A stretch of DNA of 64,000 bases, from assembly GCA_900315425.1 (NCBI GenBank), contig OMZA01000008.1, forward strand, positions 79,662-143,661, in the 5' to 3' direction. Positions 19,602 through 27,344 of this stretch are shown here, piece after piece (within the stretch, counting starts at the first letter, position 1; each line of letters opens with the position of its first letter). The stretch comes from an uncultured Eubacteriales bacterium. GTDB lineage: Bacteria > Bacillota > Clostridia > Lachnospirales > Lachnospiraceae. A program made the translations under genes and the position numbers. A model generated the notes under the pieces. That model ran no database searches. It was not told the origin of the DNA and saw only the letters and a program-made list of their open reading frames with translations.

Positions 19602-19754
19602 ATTAGTGAAATTCAGGTCGTTATCTGTGTAGATGACGGATTTTTTGTATTGTGTGACAGGCTTGTTTATGCGGATGAGACGAATAGTGTCATGCATGTT
19701 ATTAAGGAGAAAAACAAGGAAAAGCAAAAGCTCCCCGGGCAGCTATTTGACTGA
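19602..19754 (+). pseudogene. C-terminal gene fragment, unrecognised
   Basis: A frame without a start codon encodes about 50 residues that look protein-like (VICVDDGFFVLCDRLVYAD, then KEKQKLPGQLFD) before a TGA. There is no promoter or ribosome site, and it begins right after repeat A. I read it as the tail of a gene cut by insertion. The family is not recognised. Confidence 0.35.
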
Positions 19755-19770
19755 TGCGAGAAGAAAGAGG

Positions 19771-19797
19771 TTGACATGGAGTACTCTGAGGTATAAT
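19771..19797 (+). promoter_or_regulatory. Promoter of the ferredoxin-padR-flavodoxin operon
   Basis: TTGACA (19771-19776) and TATAAT (19792-19797) match consensus but are separated by only 15 bases. The short spacer suggests a weak or regulated promoter. Confidence 0.55.
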
Positions 19798-19829
19798 ATA
19801 TATCAAAACGATATATCTATTTGATATAT
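19798..19829 (+). promoter_or_regulatory. Inverted-repeat operator, probably for PadR
   Basis: ATATATCAAA and TTTGATATAT are perfect 10-base inverted arms around a 12-base centre that itself contains GATATATC. They sit immediately after the -10 box and before the first gene. PadR-family regulators bind AT-rich dyads of this sort, and a padR gene is second in the operon, so autoregulation is the simplest reading. Confidence 0.55.
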
Positions 19830-19844
19830 GCGAAGGAGTATTCA

Positions 19845-20576
19845 ATGAAGCGTCAGACAATAAGAAGAACGATTATTTTCATATCATTCCTGCTGTTTCC
19901 CATAACAGCGTGGTACTTTTCACCATACCTGATAATCATGGCAGCATCAGAGCATATCATGAACGGAAGCTTTATAGTCTTTATGAGCTTGCTTATTTTT
20001 TCGATGTTTTTTGGACGTGCTTTTTGCGGATACCTCTGTCCTGCAGGTGGATTACAAGAATGCGTCCTAAGATGCAATGAAAAGCCTGCGAAACAGGGCT
20101 GGAGAAATAAGATTAAATACGTTATCTGGACACTGTGGATTTCTGCTATAATTGTGACTTTTATCCTCGGGAAAAACCATGTAACTATAGATCCTTTTTT
20201 CATGACAGACCATGGTATTTCTGTGACAGAAATACATAACTATATCATCTATTACGGAGTGCTTCTGATACTGGTGCTTCCGTCATTGATACATGGAAGA
20301 AGGGCGACTTGTCATTATCTCTGCTGGATGGTTCCGTTTATGGTAATCGGGAGCAGTATAGGGCGATTCCTTCATCTGCCGCAGCTTCATGTTGAAGCAT
20401 CCGCAGCGGACTGCATTTCTTGTAACAGGTGTTCAAAGGCTTGTCCCATGGGGCTTGACGTCGCACATATGGTACAGGAAGGCAGCAACTCAAAGTGCAC
20501 CGAGTGTATATTGTGCGGAGCTTGTGTTGATGAATGTCCGAAAAAAGTTCTAAAATACTGTTGGAGGTGGAAATAA
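19845..20576 (+). CDS. Membrane 4Fe-4S ferredoxin-type protein (NapH/NosR-like)
   Basis: Probable membrane electron carrier of 243 aa. Hydrophobic segments lie near residues 8-27, 40-60, 88-110, 130-150 and 160-180. After the second segment comes a CGYLCPAGGLQEC motif, and the C-terminus carries two [4Fe-4S] motifs (CISCNRCSKACPM and CTECILCGACVDECP). The NapH/NosR/RdxA-type proteins share this layout. I chose the ATG at 19845 because AAGGAG is 7 bases upstream. The stop overlaps the padR start (TAATG). With the flavodoxin it suggests a small redox operon; its partner oxidoreductase is not visible. Confidence 0.85.
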   Translation: MKRQTIRRTIIFISFLLFPITAWYFSPYLIIMAASEHIMNGSFIVFMSLLIFSMFFGRAFCGYLCPAGGLQECVLRCNEKPAKQGWRNKIKYVIWTLWISAIIVTFILGKNHVTIDPFFMTDHGISVTEIHNYIIYYGVLLILVLPSLIHGRRATCHYLCWMVPFMVIGSSIGRFLHLPQLHVEASAADCISCNRCSKACPMGLDVAHMVQEGSNSKCTECILCGACVDECPKKVLKYCWRWK

Positions 20577-21112
20577 TGGCCAAAGACAGAAAGATAGACA
20601 TGGTGATTTTGGGATTGTTATCCCATGATGATCTGACCGGATATGATATTAAAAAACAGATTGACGGAAGTATAAGGTTCTTCTGGAAGGGGAGCTTTGG
20701 TAGCATTTATCCGGCTCTTGCGGAACTGGAAAAACAGGGCAGCGTAAGGCGCCTTAAGAGTAATGACGGTGGCGGCCGGGAGAAGATCATTTACAGCATT
20801 ACCAGTCAGGGAAAGGAAATACTCAAAGCCTGGGTAAGAGATGAAAAGGCAAGTAATGATCTTAAATATGAGACTTTGATGAAACTGTTTTTCGGAGGAG
20901 TGGAAAGCAAAGAGACATCACTTAAGAATATAGAAGTTTTTGAAGAGCAGATAAAGGCTGACCTTAAGGTATTGCAGGTATATAAGGCTAATATTGAAAA
21001 GGCTCTTGATGAAGAAGATCATGTGTATTTTTATCTTACAATCTTGTTTGGAATAGAAACCTATGAGGCATACTTGGAATGGTGCAACAAAGCAAGAAAG
21101 GTTCTGGCATGA
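20576..21112 (+). CDS. PadR family transcriptional regulator
   Basis: Winged-helix regulator of 178 aa. The N-terminal half has the PadR pattern (ILGLLSHDDLTGYDIKKQI, then GSIYPALAELEKQGSV), and the C-terminal half is a helical dimerisation domain of the Vir_act_alpha_C type. The ATG at 20576 follows a GGAGG at 20563-20567 and overlaps the previous stop. The 3' end overlaps the flavodoxin start by four bases (ATGA). It probably represses its own operon through the dyad at 19798-19829; the inducer is unknown. Confidence 0.9.
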   Translation: MAKDRKIDMVILGLLSHDDLTGYDIKKQIDGSIRFFWKGSFGSIYPALAELEKQGSVRRLKSNDGGGREKIIYSITSQGKEILKAWVRDEKASNDLKYETLMKLFFGGVESKETSLKNIEVFEEQIKADLKVLQVYKANIEKALDEEDHVYFYLTILFGIETYEAYLEWCNKARKVLA

Positions 21113-21591
21113 AAAGAATTGTAGTTTATTTCTCACTAGAAGGTAACACAGAGTATATAGCAGATGAACTGGCAAAGGCACTTCCGGCAGATAAATTAAA
21201 GCTTGTTCCAAAGAAAGCGTATTCTACAAGTGGATTCTCAAAGTTTTTCTGGGGCGGGAAGAGTGCTGTTATGGCAGAAAAACCCGAGCTTGAACCTTAT
21301 GATGTGGACTTGTCAGTTTATGATGAGATCATTTTTGGATTTCCTGTTTGGGCAGGAACGTTCACGCCTCCGCTTCGGACGTTTATTTTGGAGAATAAAG
21401 TGAATTTGAAAAATAAGACTATAGCTGCATTTGCCTGCCAAAGCGGTTCCGGGGCAGAGAGAGCTTTTTCTAAGCTAAAGGATTGCATTGGAACCACCAG
21501 CTTTGCCACGACTGCGATTTTCATTGATCCGAAGGATAAACCTTCAGAAGATAATGCGCATAGACTAAGAGAATTTTGTCAAATGCTATAG
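21109..21591 (+). CDS. Flavodoxin
   Basis: FMN-binding electron carrier of 160 aa. The N-terminal phosphate-binding loop is YFSLEGNTEYIADEL, a variant of the usual T/S-x-T-G-x-T, and the GFPVWAGTFTPPLRTF region is typical of the flavodoxin_4 type. The start overlaps the padR stop (ATGA), so translation is coupled. It probably hands electrons to or from the membrane ferredoxin encoded first in the operon. Confidence 0.9.
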   Translation: MKRIVVYFSLEGNTEYIADELAKALPADKLKLVPKKAYSTSGFSKFFWGGKSAVMAEKPELEPYDVDLSVYDEIIFGFPVWAGTFTPPLRTFILENKVNLKNKTIAAFACQSGSGAERAFSKLKDCIGTTSFATTAIFIDPKDKPSEDNAHRLREFCQML

Positions 21592-21610
21592 CTGATTTTT
21601 TTATAGTGTA

Positions 21611-21655
21611 AAACAGACCTATATCTGTGTAAAGGGAGGTCTGTTTCTGGTTTTA
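21611..21655 (+). terminator. Terminator after the flavodoxin gene
   Basis: Perfect 10-bp arms AAACAGACCT and AGGTCTGTTT enclose a 16-base loop and are followed by CTGGTTTT. Confidence 0.75.
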
Positions 21656-21662
21656 AGATAAT

Positions 21663-22024
21663 ATGAAATCAAGAGAAATAAAAAGGCAAATGATGACTGA
21701 AACAGGCAGAATTAGAATATATCCTGCTAGTAGAGAGCAGATGGAACACATATCGGAGATCTGTGTTTCAAGGGGCTTGAGGAGAAAAATCCTGAAATCG
21801 GATACGGAATTCTAGATGAGTTTCAGGGACATGGCTATGCAACAGAGGCTGTGAGCCTGGCTATAAAATGGGCATTTGAACATCCGGAAATAGTGGTTGT
21901 TGAGGCAGAGAGAGATCCTGACAATGCGGCATCTCAAAGAGTGCTGATGAAATGTGGATTTGTAGCTAATGGAGAAATCGGAGAAGAGGGTCCCAGGTTT
22001 ATTGTTTATAAGGAGCAGGAATAA
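21663..22024 (+). pseudogene. GNAT family N-acetyltransferase, decayed
   Basis: The first part (ATG at 21663 or 21690) reads TETGRIRIYPASREQMEHIS, a common GNAT start. The second part, in another frame from about 21746, reads HIGDLCFKGLEEKNPEIGYGILDEFQ, then GYATEAVSLAIKWA and NAASQRVLMKCGFV, the acetyl-CoA site and C-terminus. Only about 115 residues remain of the usual 170-190, so a central piece has been lost along with the frameshift. Confidence 0.8.
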
Positions 22025-22105
22025 TATATTTCAAGAAATATACGGATGTGACCAATGAGCAGATGAATGACAAGAGGTTCTTGAAGTTGATACAAGCTGT
22101 CAGCA

Positions 22106-22144
22106 GTTGTGTACAGTAGCCCTGAGCTTTCTACCGTACACAAC
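22106..22144 (+). repeat. Hairpin element next to repeat B
   Basis: GTTGTGTAC and GTACACAAC are 9-base arms, with inner GTAG/CTAC pairs and an 11-base loop. A near-identical hairpin lies at 25476-25514, and both begin exactly 98 bases upstream of a copy of the rpsI-end repeat. Confidence 0.7.
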
Positions 22145-22203
22145 AGGTAAACAGCAACTCAACTTGAAAATGCTGAAAATACGGCACTTTCGAAGCATTA
22201 ATC

Positions 22204-22300
22204 GTTCTCAAAGAGATAATAGTTTCACAACGTATTACGTCTTTGGACAATCATATGCGATTTATTACACCTCAGGGCAATTGTCCTGGGGTGTTTTTTT
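22204..22300 (+). repeat. Direct repeat copy B (putative internal att site)
   Basis: Nearly identical to 19472-19568: the rpsI tail codons, the conserved CACAACGTATTACGTCTTTG segment, and the terminator hairpin (CCTCAGGGCAATTGTCCTGGG) with T tract. Upstream sequence is unrelated to rpsI. A short frame across it (22107-22322) is not a gene. Confidence 0.85.
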
Positions 22301-22325
22301 ATTGAATTATGATAATCGCTAAAAG

Positions 22326-22402
22326 TGTAGAATTCTACAACTTTGTTGATTAAGATAATGCGAAGTGGTAATATGTAATTGATAAAAATGTAGAATTCTA
22401 CA
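22326..22402 (+). promoter_or_regulatory. Twin 14-bp palindromic operators
   Basis: The perfect palindrome TGTAGAATTCTACA occurs at 22326-22339 and 22389-22402, centres 63 bases apart (about six helical turns). The second copy sits 15 bases before the next start codon. No regulator is encoded nearby other than the downstream ATPase. Confidence 0.6.
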
Positions 22403-22416
22403 ATTTAGGAGATTAT

Positions 22417-23724
22417 ATGATAAAACGAGATAGATATCTAAATCAGTTGATTAATGCTAAAAATAATGGATTTCCGAAAGTGATAACAGGCGTAAGAAGA
22501 TGTGGAAAATCTTTTCTTCTTAAGGAGATTTATAGAGAATACTTGCTTTCGGAGAACGTTCCAGAGAATAGGATAATTATCATGGAATTAGATGATGATA
22601 AAAATAGTAAGTATCGTGATCCTTTGGAATTAGGAGCGTATATAAGGGAAAGATGTAAGGAAAAAGAAAATTATTATGTATTTATTGATGAGATACAGAA
22701 GGTATATCCTATAATCAATCCTAATTTCACTGACGGCAAACATGTTTTAGCAGATGCTAATGATACTGAGGTAATATCATTCGTTGATGTTGTACTTGGG
22801 CTATCAAGAGAAAAGAATATAGATTTATATGTAACGGGATCAAATTCTAAAATGTTGTCTTCAGATATTGTTACTGAATTTAGAGATAAGGCAACAAACA
22901 TTCAACTTTCTCCGTTGTCATTTGAAGAATACTATGGATATATTGGAGGTTCAGCAACAGAGGCAATATATTCATATATGCAATATGGTGGAATGCCGTT
23001 AGCTGTATTAAAAAGCGACGAAGAGAAAAAAGAATATCTAAAGAGCTTGTTCGCTACGACATATTTTGCTGATATTGTTGAAAGAAATCAGTTGAAAAAA
23101 GGAGAGGCCTTGGATGAACTCTGTAATATTATTAGTTCTTCAACAGGCTCGTTACTTAATTCAGAAAAAATAGCCAATACATTTGAAAGTGTTAGACATG
23201 AAAATATCAATAAACAGACAGTTGAAAATTATATTGGTTTCTTTAAAGATGCTTTTCTTTTGCGTGAGGCAAAACGGTATGACTTAAAGGGGCGAAAAGA
23301 AATCGGCGCACTCAGAAAGTATTATTTTATTGATACCGGATTACGAAATGCTCGTTTAAATTTTGCGTTTCCGGATGAAGGTCAAATGCTTGAAAACATT
23401 GTCTATAATGAGCTTTGTTATAATGGATATTCTGTTAATGTTGGTGCATTTGATACTGTAGAAAAAGATAAAAATGGAAAATCAATAAGGAAGAATAATG
23501 AAGTGGATTTCTATGCGACTAAAGGACTGAGATCTCTTTATATACAGGTGACTGCTGATATCTCTAATGCAGAAACAAGAGAAAGAGAAATACGACCGTA
23601 TTTTAAGTTGAACGATCAAGTACAAAAGATACTTGTTGTAAATAGACCAATTAAAGAAACCATGGATGAAAATGGGTTCACGATCATTGGAATTACTGAT
23701 TTTTTATTAAAATATATTAGATGA
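22417..23724 (+). CDS. AAA ATPase with DUF4143 domain
   Basis: Predicted ATP-binding protein of 435 aa. The P-loop GVRRCGKSFLL is near residues 24-34, an acidic Walker-B-like YVFIDEIQ follows at about 88, and YVTGSNSKML is a sensor-like stretch. The C-terminal half (about 190-435) resembles DUF4143, including EVDFYATKG, a possible restriction-endonuclease-like strand. These ATPases are widespread in anaerobes with unclear function. It starts at ATG behind TTAGGAG and is probably co-transcribed with the next gene (21-base gap). The twin palindromes suggest tight repression. Confidence 0.85.
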   Translation: MIKRDRYLNQLINAKNNGFPKVITGVRRCGKSFLLKEIYREYLLSENVPENRIIIMELDDDKNSKYRDPLELGAYIRERCKEKENYYVFIDEIQKVYPIINPNFTDGKHVLADANDTEVISFVDVVLGLSREKNIDLYVTGSNSKMLSSDIVTEFRDKATNIQLSPLSFEEYYGYIGGSATEAIYSYMQYGGMPLAVLKSDEEKKEYLKSLFATTYFADIVERNQLKKGEALDELCNIISSSTGSLLNSEKIANTFESVRHENINKQTVENYIGFFKDAFLLREAKRYDLKGRKEIGALRKYYFIDTGLRNARLNFAFPDEGQMLENIVYNELCYNGYSVNVGAFDTVEKDKNGKSIRKNNEVDFYATKGLRSLYIQVTADISNAETREREIRPYFKLNDQVQKILVVNRPIKETMDENGFTIIGITDFLLKYIR

Positions 23725-23745
23725 GTAAATAAGGATGGTACATAA

Positions 23746-24747
23746 ATGGATAGGATAGAAAACGCCTTAGTTGCATGTGAAAAAGTAATCAATGGAATTG
23801 AAGATGAAACAATTTCTACATCTTCAGCATTATTACAGTGTTCAAAGATTGCCAGACTAACAAACGATGAGGAAGCAATCATTTGGTTTCAGTATGAGTA
23901 TGGGGGATATCCAAGAACAAATGATGGTCATATTAAGAAGAATGCATGGGAGATGGCTTATCAAAACGGACGAGGATACATTGAGGACGGTAAGCCGTAT
24001 ATTTTTACAGAGTTAGCTTCAGAATTAGAAGAGAAAATAAGAGCACAGCAAGATGCAATAAATAACTATACCACGCAAGGAACTTCTGTTGGCGGTGAAT
24101 ATGCATATGTTGCGATGAATAAATTAACTAATTCTGTAGAAAATTCAACTAATTATTTGATTAGAAGTATAACTAATAATCAAAAGAGATTAGCGTTACT
24201 TAAATCTAAGTATTATGAATATGCAATAAAAAAGCAAATAGAGCTTTCTTTTGGCAATGTTGCCGAAGATGTTTTTAGGAAATATAGAAAGAAAGTAGAT
24301 AACGCTTTTTCGAGTTTATCAAAAGAAACATTACTAAAGCTTCAGGCAATAGAGGGTAAATTAGATACAAATAATCCTGAATCATACTCACAGGCGATAA
24401 CAACTTGTAGGAGGCTTTTTGAATCTACGGCAAATGAGTTATTTGAAAAATATTATCCTAATTATACGATGAAAACATATAAAACAAAATCAAGTAAAGA
24501 AATAGATATAAGTGGAGACCACTTTAAGAATAGGCTTTCGGCTGTTATTGAAATATTAGAAGATAAATCAATGAAAAGGACACTTGTCGGGAGTAATATT
24601 ATATATTTGTTAGATTGGATTGATAAAGTGAATGAACTTCAATGTAAAGGAGTGCATGATAATATAACGAGGAACGATGCTGAGAGATGTATTATTCAGA
24701 CATATATCTGTTTAGGAGATGTTCTGAATATGCAAGTTGAAGACTGA
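23746..24747 (+). CDS. AbiTii-like domain protein, putative defence
   Basis: Protein of 333 aa with no membrane segment. The N-terminal 50 residues, SSALLQCSKIARLTNDEEAI then WFQYEYGGYP, resemble the AbiTii family seen in phage-abortive proteins and defence fusions (from memory, not searched). The C-terminal 130 residues are helical and rich in Arg/Lys, with CRRLFESTANELFEKYYP, like HEPN-type or sensor domains. It lies 21 bases after the ATPase gene and probably forms an operon with it. Function is inferred only from resemblance and location in an island. Confidence 0.5.
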   Translation: MDRIENALVACEKVINGIEDETISTSSALLQCSKIARLTNDEEAIIWFQYEYGGYPRTNDGHIKKNAWEMAYQNGRGYIEDGKPYIFTELASELEEKIRAQQDAINNYTTQGTSVGGEYAYVAMNKLTNSVENSTNYLIRSITNNQKRLALLKSKYYEYAIKKQIELSFGNVAEDVFRKYRKKVDNAFSSLSKETLLKLQAIEGKLDTNNPESYSQAITTCRRLFESTANELFEKYYPNYTMKTYKTKSSKEIDISGDHFKNRLSAVIEILEDKSMKRTLVGSNIIYLLDWIDKVNELQCKGVHDNITRNDAERCIIQTYICLGDVLNMQVED

Positions 24748-24963
24748 TTGTTTAATTATTTATGAGCATTGAAAAGGGGCTACAGTGAATAGAGGGCATA
24801 AGGTGGGAGGAATATTAAAGTGGAAATAGAATATGATATTGAAGATGATTTAGTAAAATGTTTTATATAATTATGGTTTTGATATAATATATTCCGTTAA
24901 ACTCTAAATAGATAGTTGACAGAAACTCAATACTTAAATGTAAGTTTTGTGGGGAGGTTATGT

Positions 24964-25434
24964 ATGATAGATAAGGATGTTATAGCTATAGCTTCACCAA
25001 TACTTTTGAGTGTAGGTGGTGCGAGCGTTATGATATGCGCTTTCAATGGCTATTTGTGATGCACAGAATACACTTTTTGAGAATGCAGCTTTCATTCCAA
25101 AAGATATATACAATGACTATTACGAATTAGACATTAAAACAAATGCGTTCTTTTGGAAAATGCAAGAAAAAATCAAGGAGTTTCCTCCGATCGGAGACGC
25201 TTTAGACGAGACTACTGTTAAGTGTGATAAGACACTGGCAAAAGTAATCGAAATGGAACTGGGAGAAATTAACAAGAAGGTTAGAAAACGAATGGAGTCA
25301 TTGGCTATAATACAAAGCTAGGAATTGATACAACCATTACTATGGAAATTAGTGAGTTAGGAAAACAATACCAAGAAATTATGAATGAGATGGAAAGTGA
25401 ATGCTATGTCACCACAGCTTATGTAAACAGGTAG
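24964..25434 (+). pseudogene. Frameshifted hypothetical gene
   Basis: An ATG at 24964 behind GGGGAGG begins 31 residues with a hydrophobic stretch (VIAIASPILLSVGG). The frame then shifts near 25046 to a 91-residue helical segment (DAQNTLFENAAFIPKDIYND) and again near 25310 to MEISELGKQYQEIMNEM, ending at TAG 25432-25434. Read together it looks like one membrane-anchored helical protein of about 150 residues broken twice. The family is not recognised. Confidence 0.45.
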
Positions 25435-25475
25435 ATAAAAAATGAAAGGCGTAACTCAAAGATGTATTGCCACCA

Positions 25476-25514
25476 GTTGTGTACAGTAGCCCTGAGCTTT
25501 CTACCGTATACAAC
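25476..25514 (+). repeat. Hairpin element next to repeat C
   Basis: Copy of 22106-22144; the right arm is GTATACAAC instead of GTACACAAC, which keeps pairing through a G-T wobble. It lies 98 bases before repeat C, the same distance as at copy B. Confidence 0.7.
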
Positions 25515-25573
25515 AGGTAAACAGCAACTTGATGTGGGAATGCCTTAAATATGGCACTTCAATATCTCGAAAA

Positions 25574-25668
25574 GTTCTCAAAGAGATAATCGTTTCACAA
25601 CGTATTACGTCTTTGGACAATCATATGCGATTTATTACACCTCAGGGCAATTGTCCTGGGGTGTTTTT
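25574..25668 (+). repeat. Direct repeat copy C (putative att site)
   Basis: Third copy of the rpsI 3'-end block with terminator, nearly identical to copy B and slightly different from A. It marks the boundary between island segments 2 and 3. Confidence 0.85.
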
Positions 25669-25689
25669 ATAGATTTAATGTATTACCTT

Positions 25690-25720
25690 AAAGGAACTCA
25701 AATTATTTGAGTTCCTTTTT
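25690..25720 (+). terminator. Terminator downstream of repeat C
   Basis: The arms AAGGAACTCAAA and ATTTGAGTTCCTT enclose a very short loop and are followed by TTTTT, giving a second terminator just after the one in repeat C. Confidence 0.85.
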
Positions 25721-25778
25721 TAGTTATTGGAACTGATTTGAGATTTTATTTTAGTTGTTGCTTAAAAATTTAAGTTTG

Positions 25779-25807
25779 TTGACTTAACTTAAATATAGTA
25801 TTAAAAT
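25779..25807 (+). promoter_or_regulatory. Promoter for the AlbA/ATPase-like gene
   Basis: TTGACT (25779-25784) and TAAAAT (25802-25807) have a 17-base spacer. A 6-2-6 inverted repeat (CTTAAA-AA-TTTAAG) just upstream at 25761-25774 could be an operator. Confidence 0.6.
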
Positions 25808-25832
25808 ATAAAAAAAGATTGGAGGAACTAAA

Positions 25833-27272
25833 ATGACAACTGAAGAATTAATTGAAAAATTAGAGTTGATACAGAAACTAAAATGCGAAACACCAACATT
25901 AGAAATAAAAAGTGCAGAAAAAGGATGTCCCAAACATCTTTATGATTCATTGTCAAGTTTCTCTAATCAAGATGATGGTGGAGTGATTGTATTTGGTGTG
26001 GATGAGGAACAAGATTTTAAAGAAGTAGGAGTATATGATCCGCAGGATATACAAAAGAAAATTAATGAACAATGTCTACAAATGGAGCCTGTTGTTAGAC
26101 CATTACTTACTGTGGCTGAAAAAAACGGACTTTTTTTTGTGGCAGCAGAGATACCAGGTGCAGATATTACAGAAAGACCAGTATTTTATCAGGGTAGAGG
26201 TAGAGTAAAAGGTTCATTCGTTCGAGTGGGCGATAGCGACGAACCTATGACTGAATACGAGGTATATAGCTACGAAGCCTATAGAAAAAAGTATCAGGAT
26301 GACATTAGAGTTGTTGAGAGGGCTACTTTTGCAGCGTTAAATCAAGAATCAATCTTAAATTATATTGAATTACTAAAAATTGGAAAACCTAAGCTGGCAG
26401 CAATTCCTGATGATGAAATATATGAGTTAATGAGTATCAAGAGGAATAATCAAATTACACTGAGTACAGTAATGAACTTCAGCCCATATCCACAGGCATA
26501 TTTTCCGCAACTATGCATCGTTGCAACAGTTGTTCCAGGTAAAGAAATGGGAGAAATAGGAGAGCAGGGCGAGAGATTTTTGGATAATCAACGTATAGAG
26601 GGAAGTATCCAGGAAATGCTGGATGGTGCTATGCAATTTGTAAACAGGAATATGCATACAAAAACGATTATAGATCCAAATACCGGAAAACGAGAAGACC
26701 GAACTGATTATCCGATTACAGCTTTAAGAGAAGCTATTCTTAACGCTTTGGTTCATCGTGATTATAGTGTTCATACTGAGGGAATGCCCATACAAATCAC
26801 GATGTATGAAGATAGAATTGAGATTAAGAATCCTGGTGGCTTATATGGAAGAATCAAGATAGACCAATTAGGGAAAGTGCAACCAGATACTCGTAATCCA
26901 ATAATAGCAACTGAGTTGGAAGTGCTAAAAGTAACAGAGAATAGATACTCTGGAATTCCGACAATTAGAAGAGCAATGCAAGAATACGGATTGCCACAGC
27001 CAGAGTTTTTAGAGGAGAGAGGTAGTTTTATTGTAAAGCTGTATAAGTATGGAGAAAACATATCATCTATTCAGAATGAAAATAGTAAAAACAACGAACT
27101 GGTTTTGTTTTGCAAGATTCCGAGGACGCGAACTGAGATATGTGAGTTTTTAGGTTTAAGTTCTGTTACTTATGCCATTCAGACTCATGTTATGCCATTG
27201 GTGGAACAAGGAATACTAAAAATGAGCATTCCGGATAAGCCAAAGAGTCCAAAGCAATTATTCTATAGCTAA
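25833..27272 (+). CDS. AlbA_2 domain and ATPase-like regulator
   Basis: Predicted DNA-binding transcription regulator or stress-response protein of 479 aa. The N-terminal AlbA_2/Schlafen-like domain is seen as ETPTLEIKSAEKGCPKHLYD and GGVIVFGVDE. The C-terminal GHKL-type domain (HATPase_c_4) shows REAILNALVHRDYSVHTEG and IKNPGGLYGRI, and a winged-helix-like tail follows. This layout is common and often annotated as putative DNA binding or ATP-dependent DNA helicase RecG-related. A broken relative occurs at 43804-45186. RBS is GGAGG. Confidence 0.85.
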   Translation: MTTEELIEKLELIQKLKCETPTLEIKSAEKGCPKHLYDSLSSFSNQDDGGVIVFGVDEEQDFKEVGVYDPQDIQKKINEQCLQMEPVVRPLLTVAEKNGLFFVAAEIPGADITERPVFYQGRGRVKGSFVRVGDSDEPMTEYEVYSYEAYRKKYQDDIRVVERATFAALNQESILNYIELLKIGKPKLAAIPDDEIYELMSIKRNNQITLSTVMNFSPYPQAYFPQLCIVATVVPGKEMGEIGEQGERFLDNQRIEGSIQEMLDGAMQFVNRNMHTKTIIDPNTGKREDRTDYPITALREAILNALVHRDYSVHTEGMPIQITMYEDRIEIKNPGGLYGRIKIDQLGKVQPDTRNPIIATELEVLKVTENRYSGIPTIRRAMQEYGLPQPEFLEERGSFIVKLYKYGENISSIQNENSKNNELVLFCKIPRTRTEICEFLGLSSVTYAIQTHVMPLVEQGILKMSIPDKPKSPKQLFYS

Positions 27273-27344
27273 TATATGTAGAGACAGGCGGTTGGGAAAT
27301 GGAAAGGCTACCAATAAAAGATGGTGAGTAAGAAGGAGAAAAAA

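Noticed and set aside
19633-19824. Open frame of 63 codons before the ferredoxin gene
   Set aside because: No ribosome site and it overlaps the promoter/operator region; a different frame there looks more protein-like (19602-19754).
22107-22322. Open frame of 71 codons over repeat B
   Set aside because: It lies inside the hairpin and att repeat, has no ribosome site, and its sequence is explained by the repeat.
19472-25668. CRISPR array
   Set aside because: The three repeats are about 97 bp, thousands of bases apart, and contain a gene end and terminator; no spacer pattern or cas gene is present.
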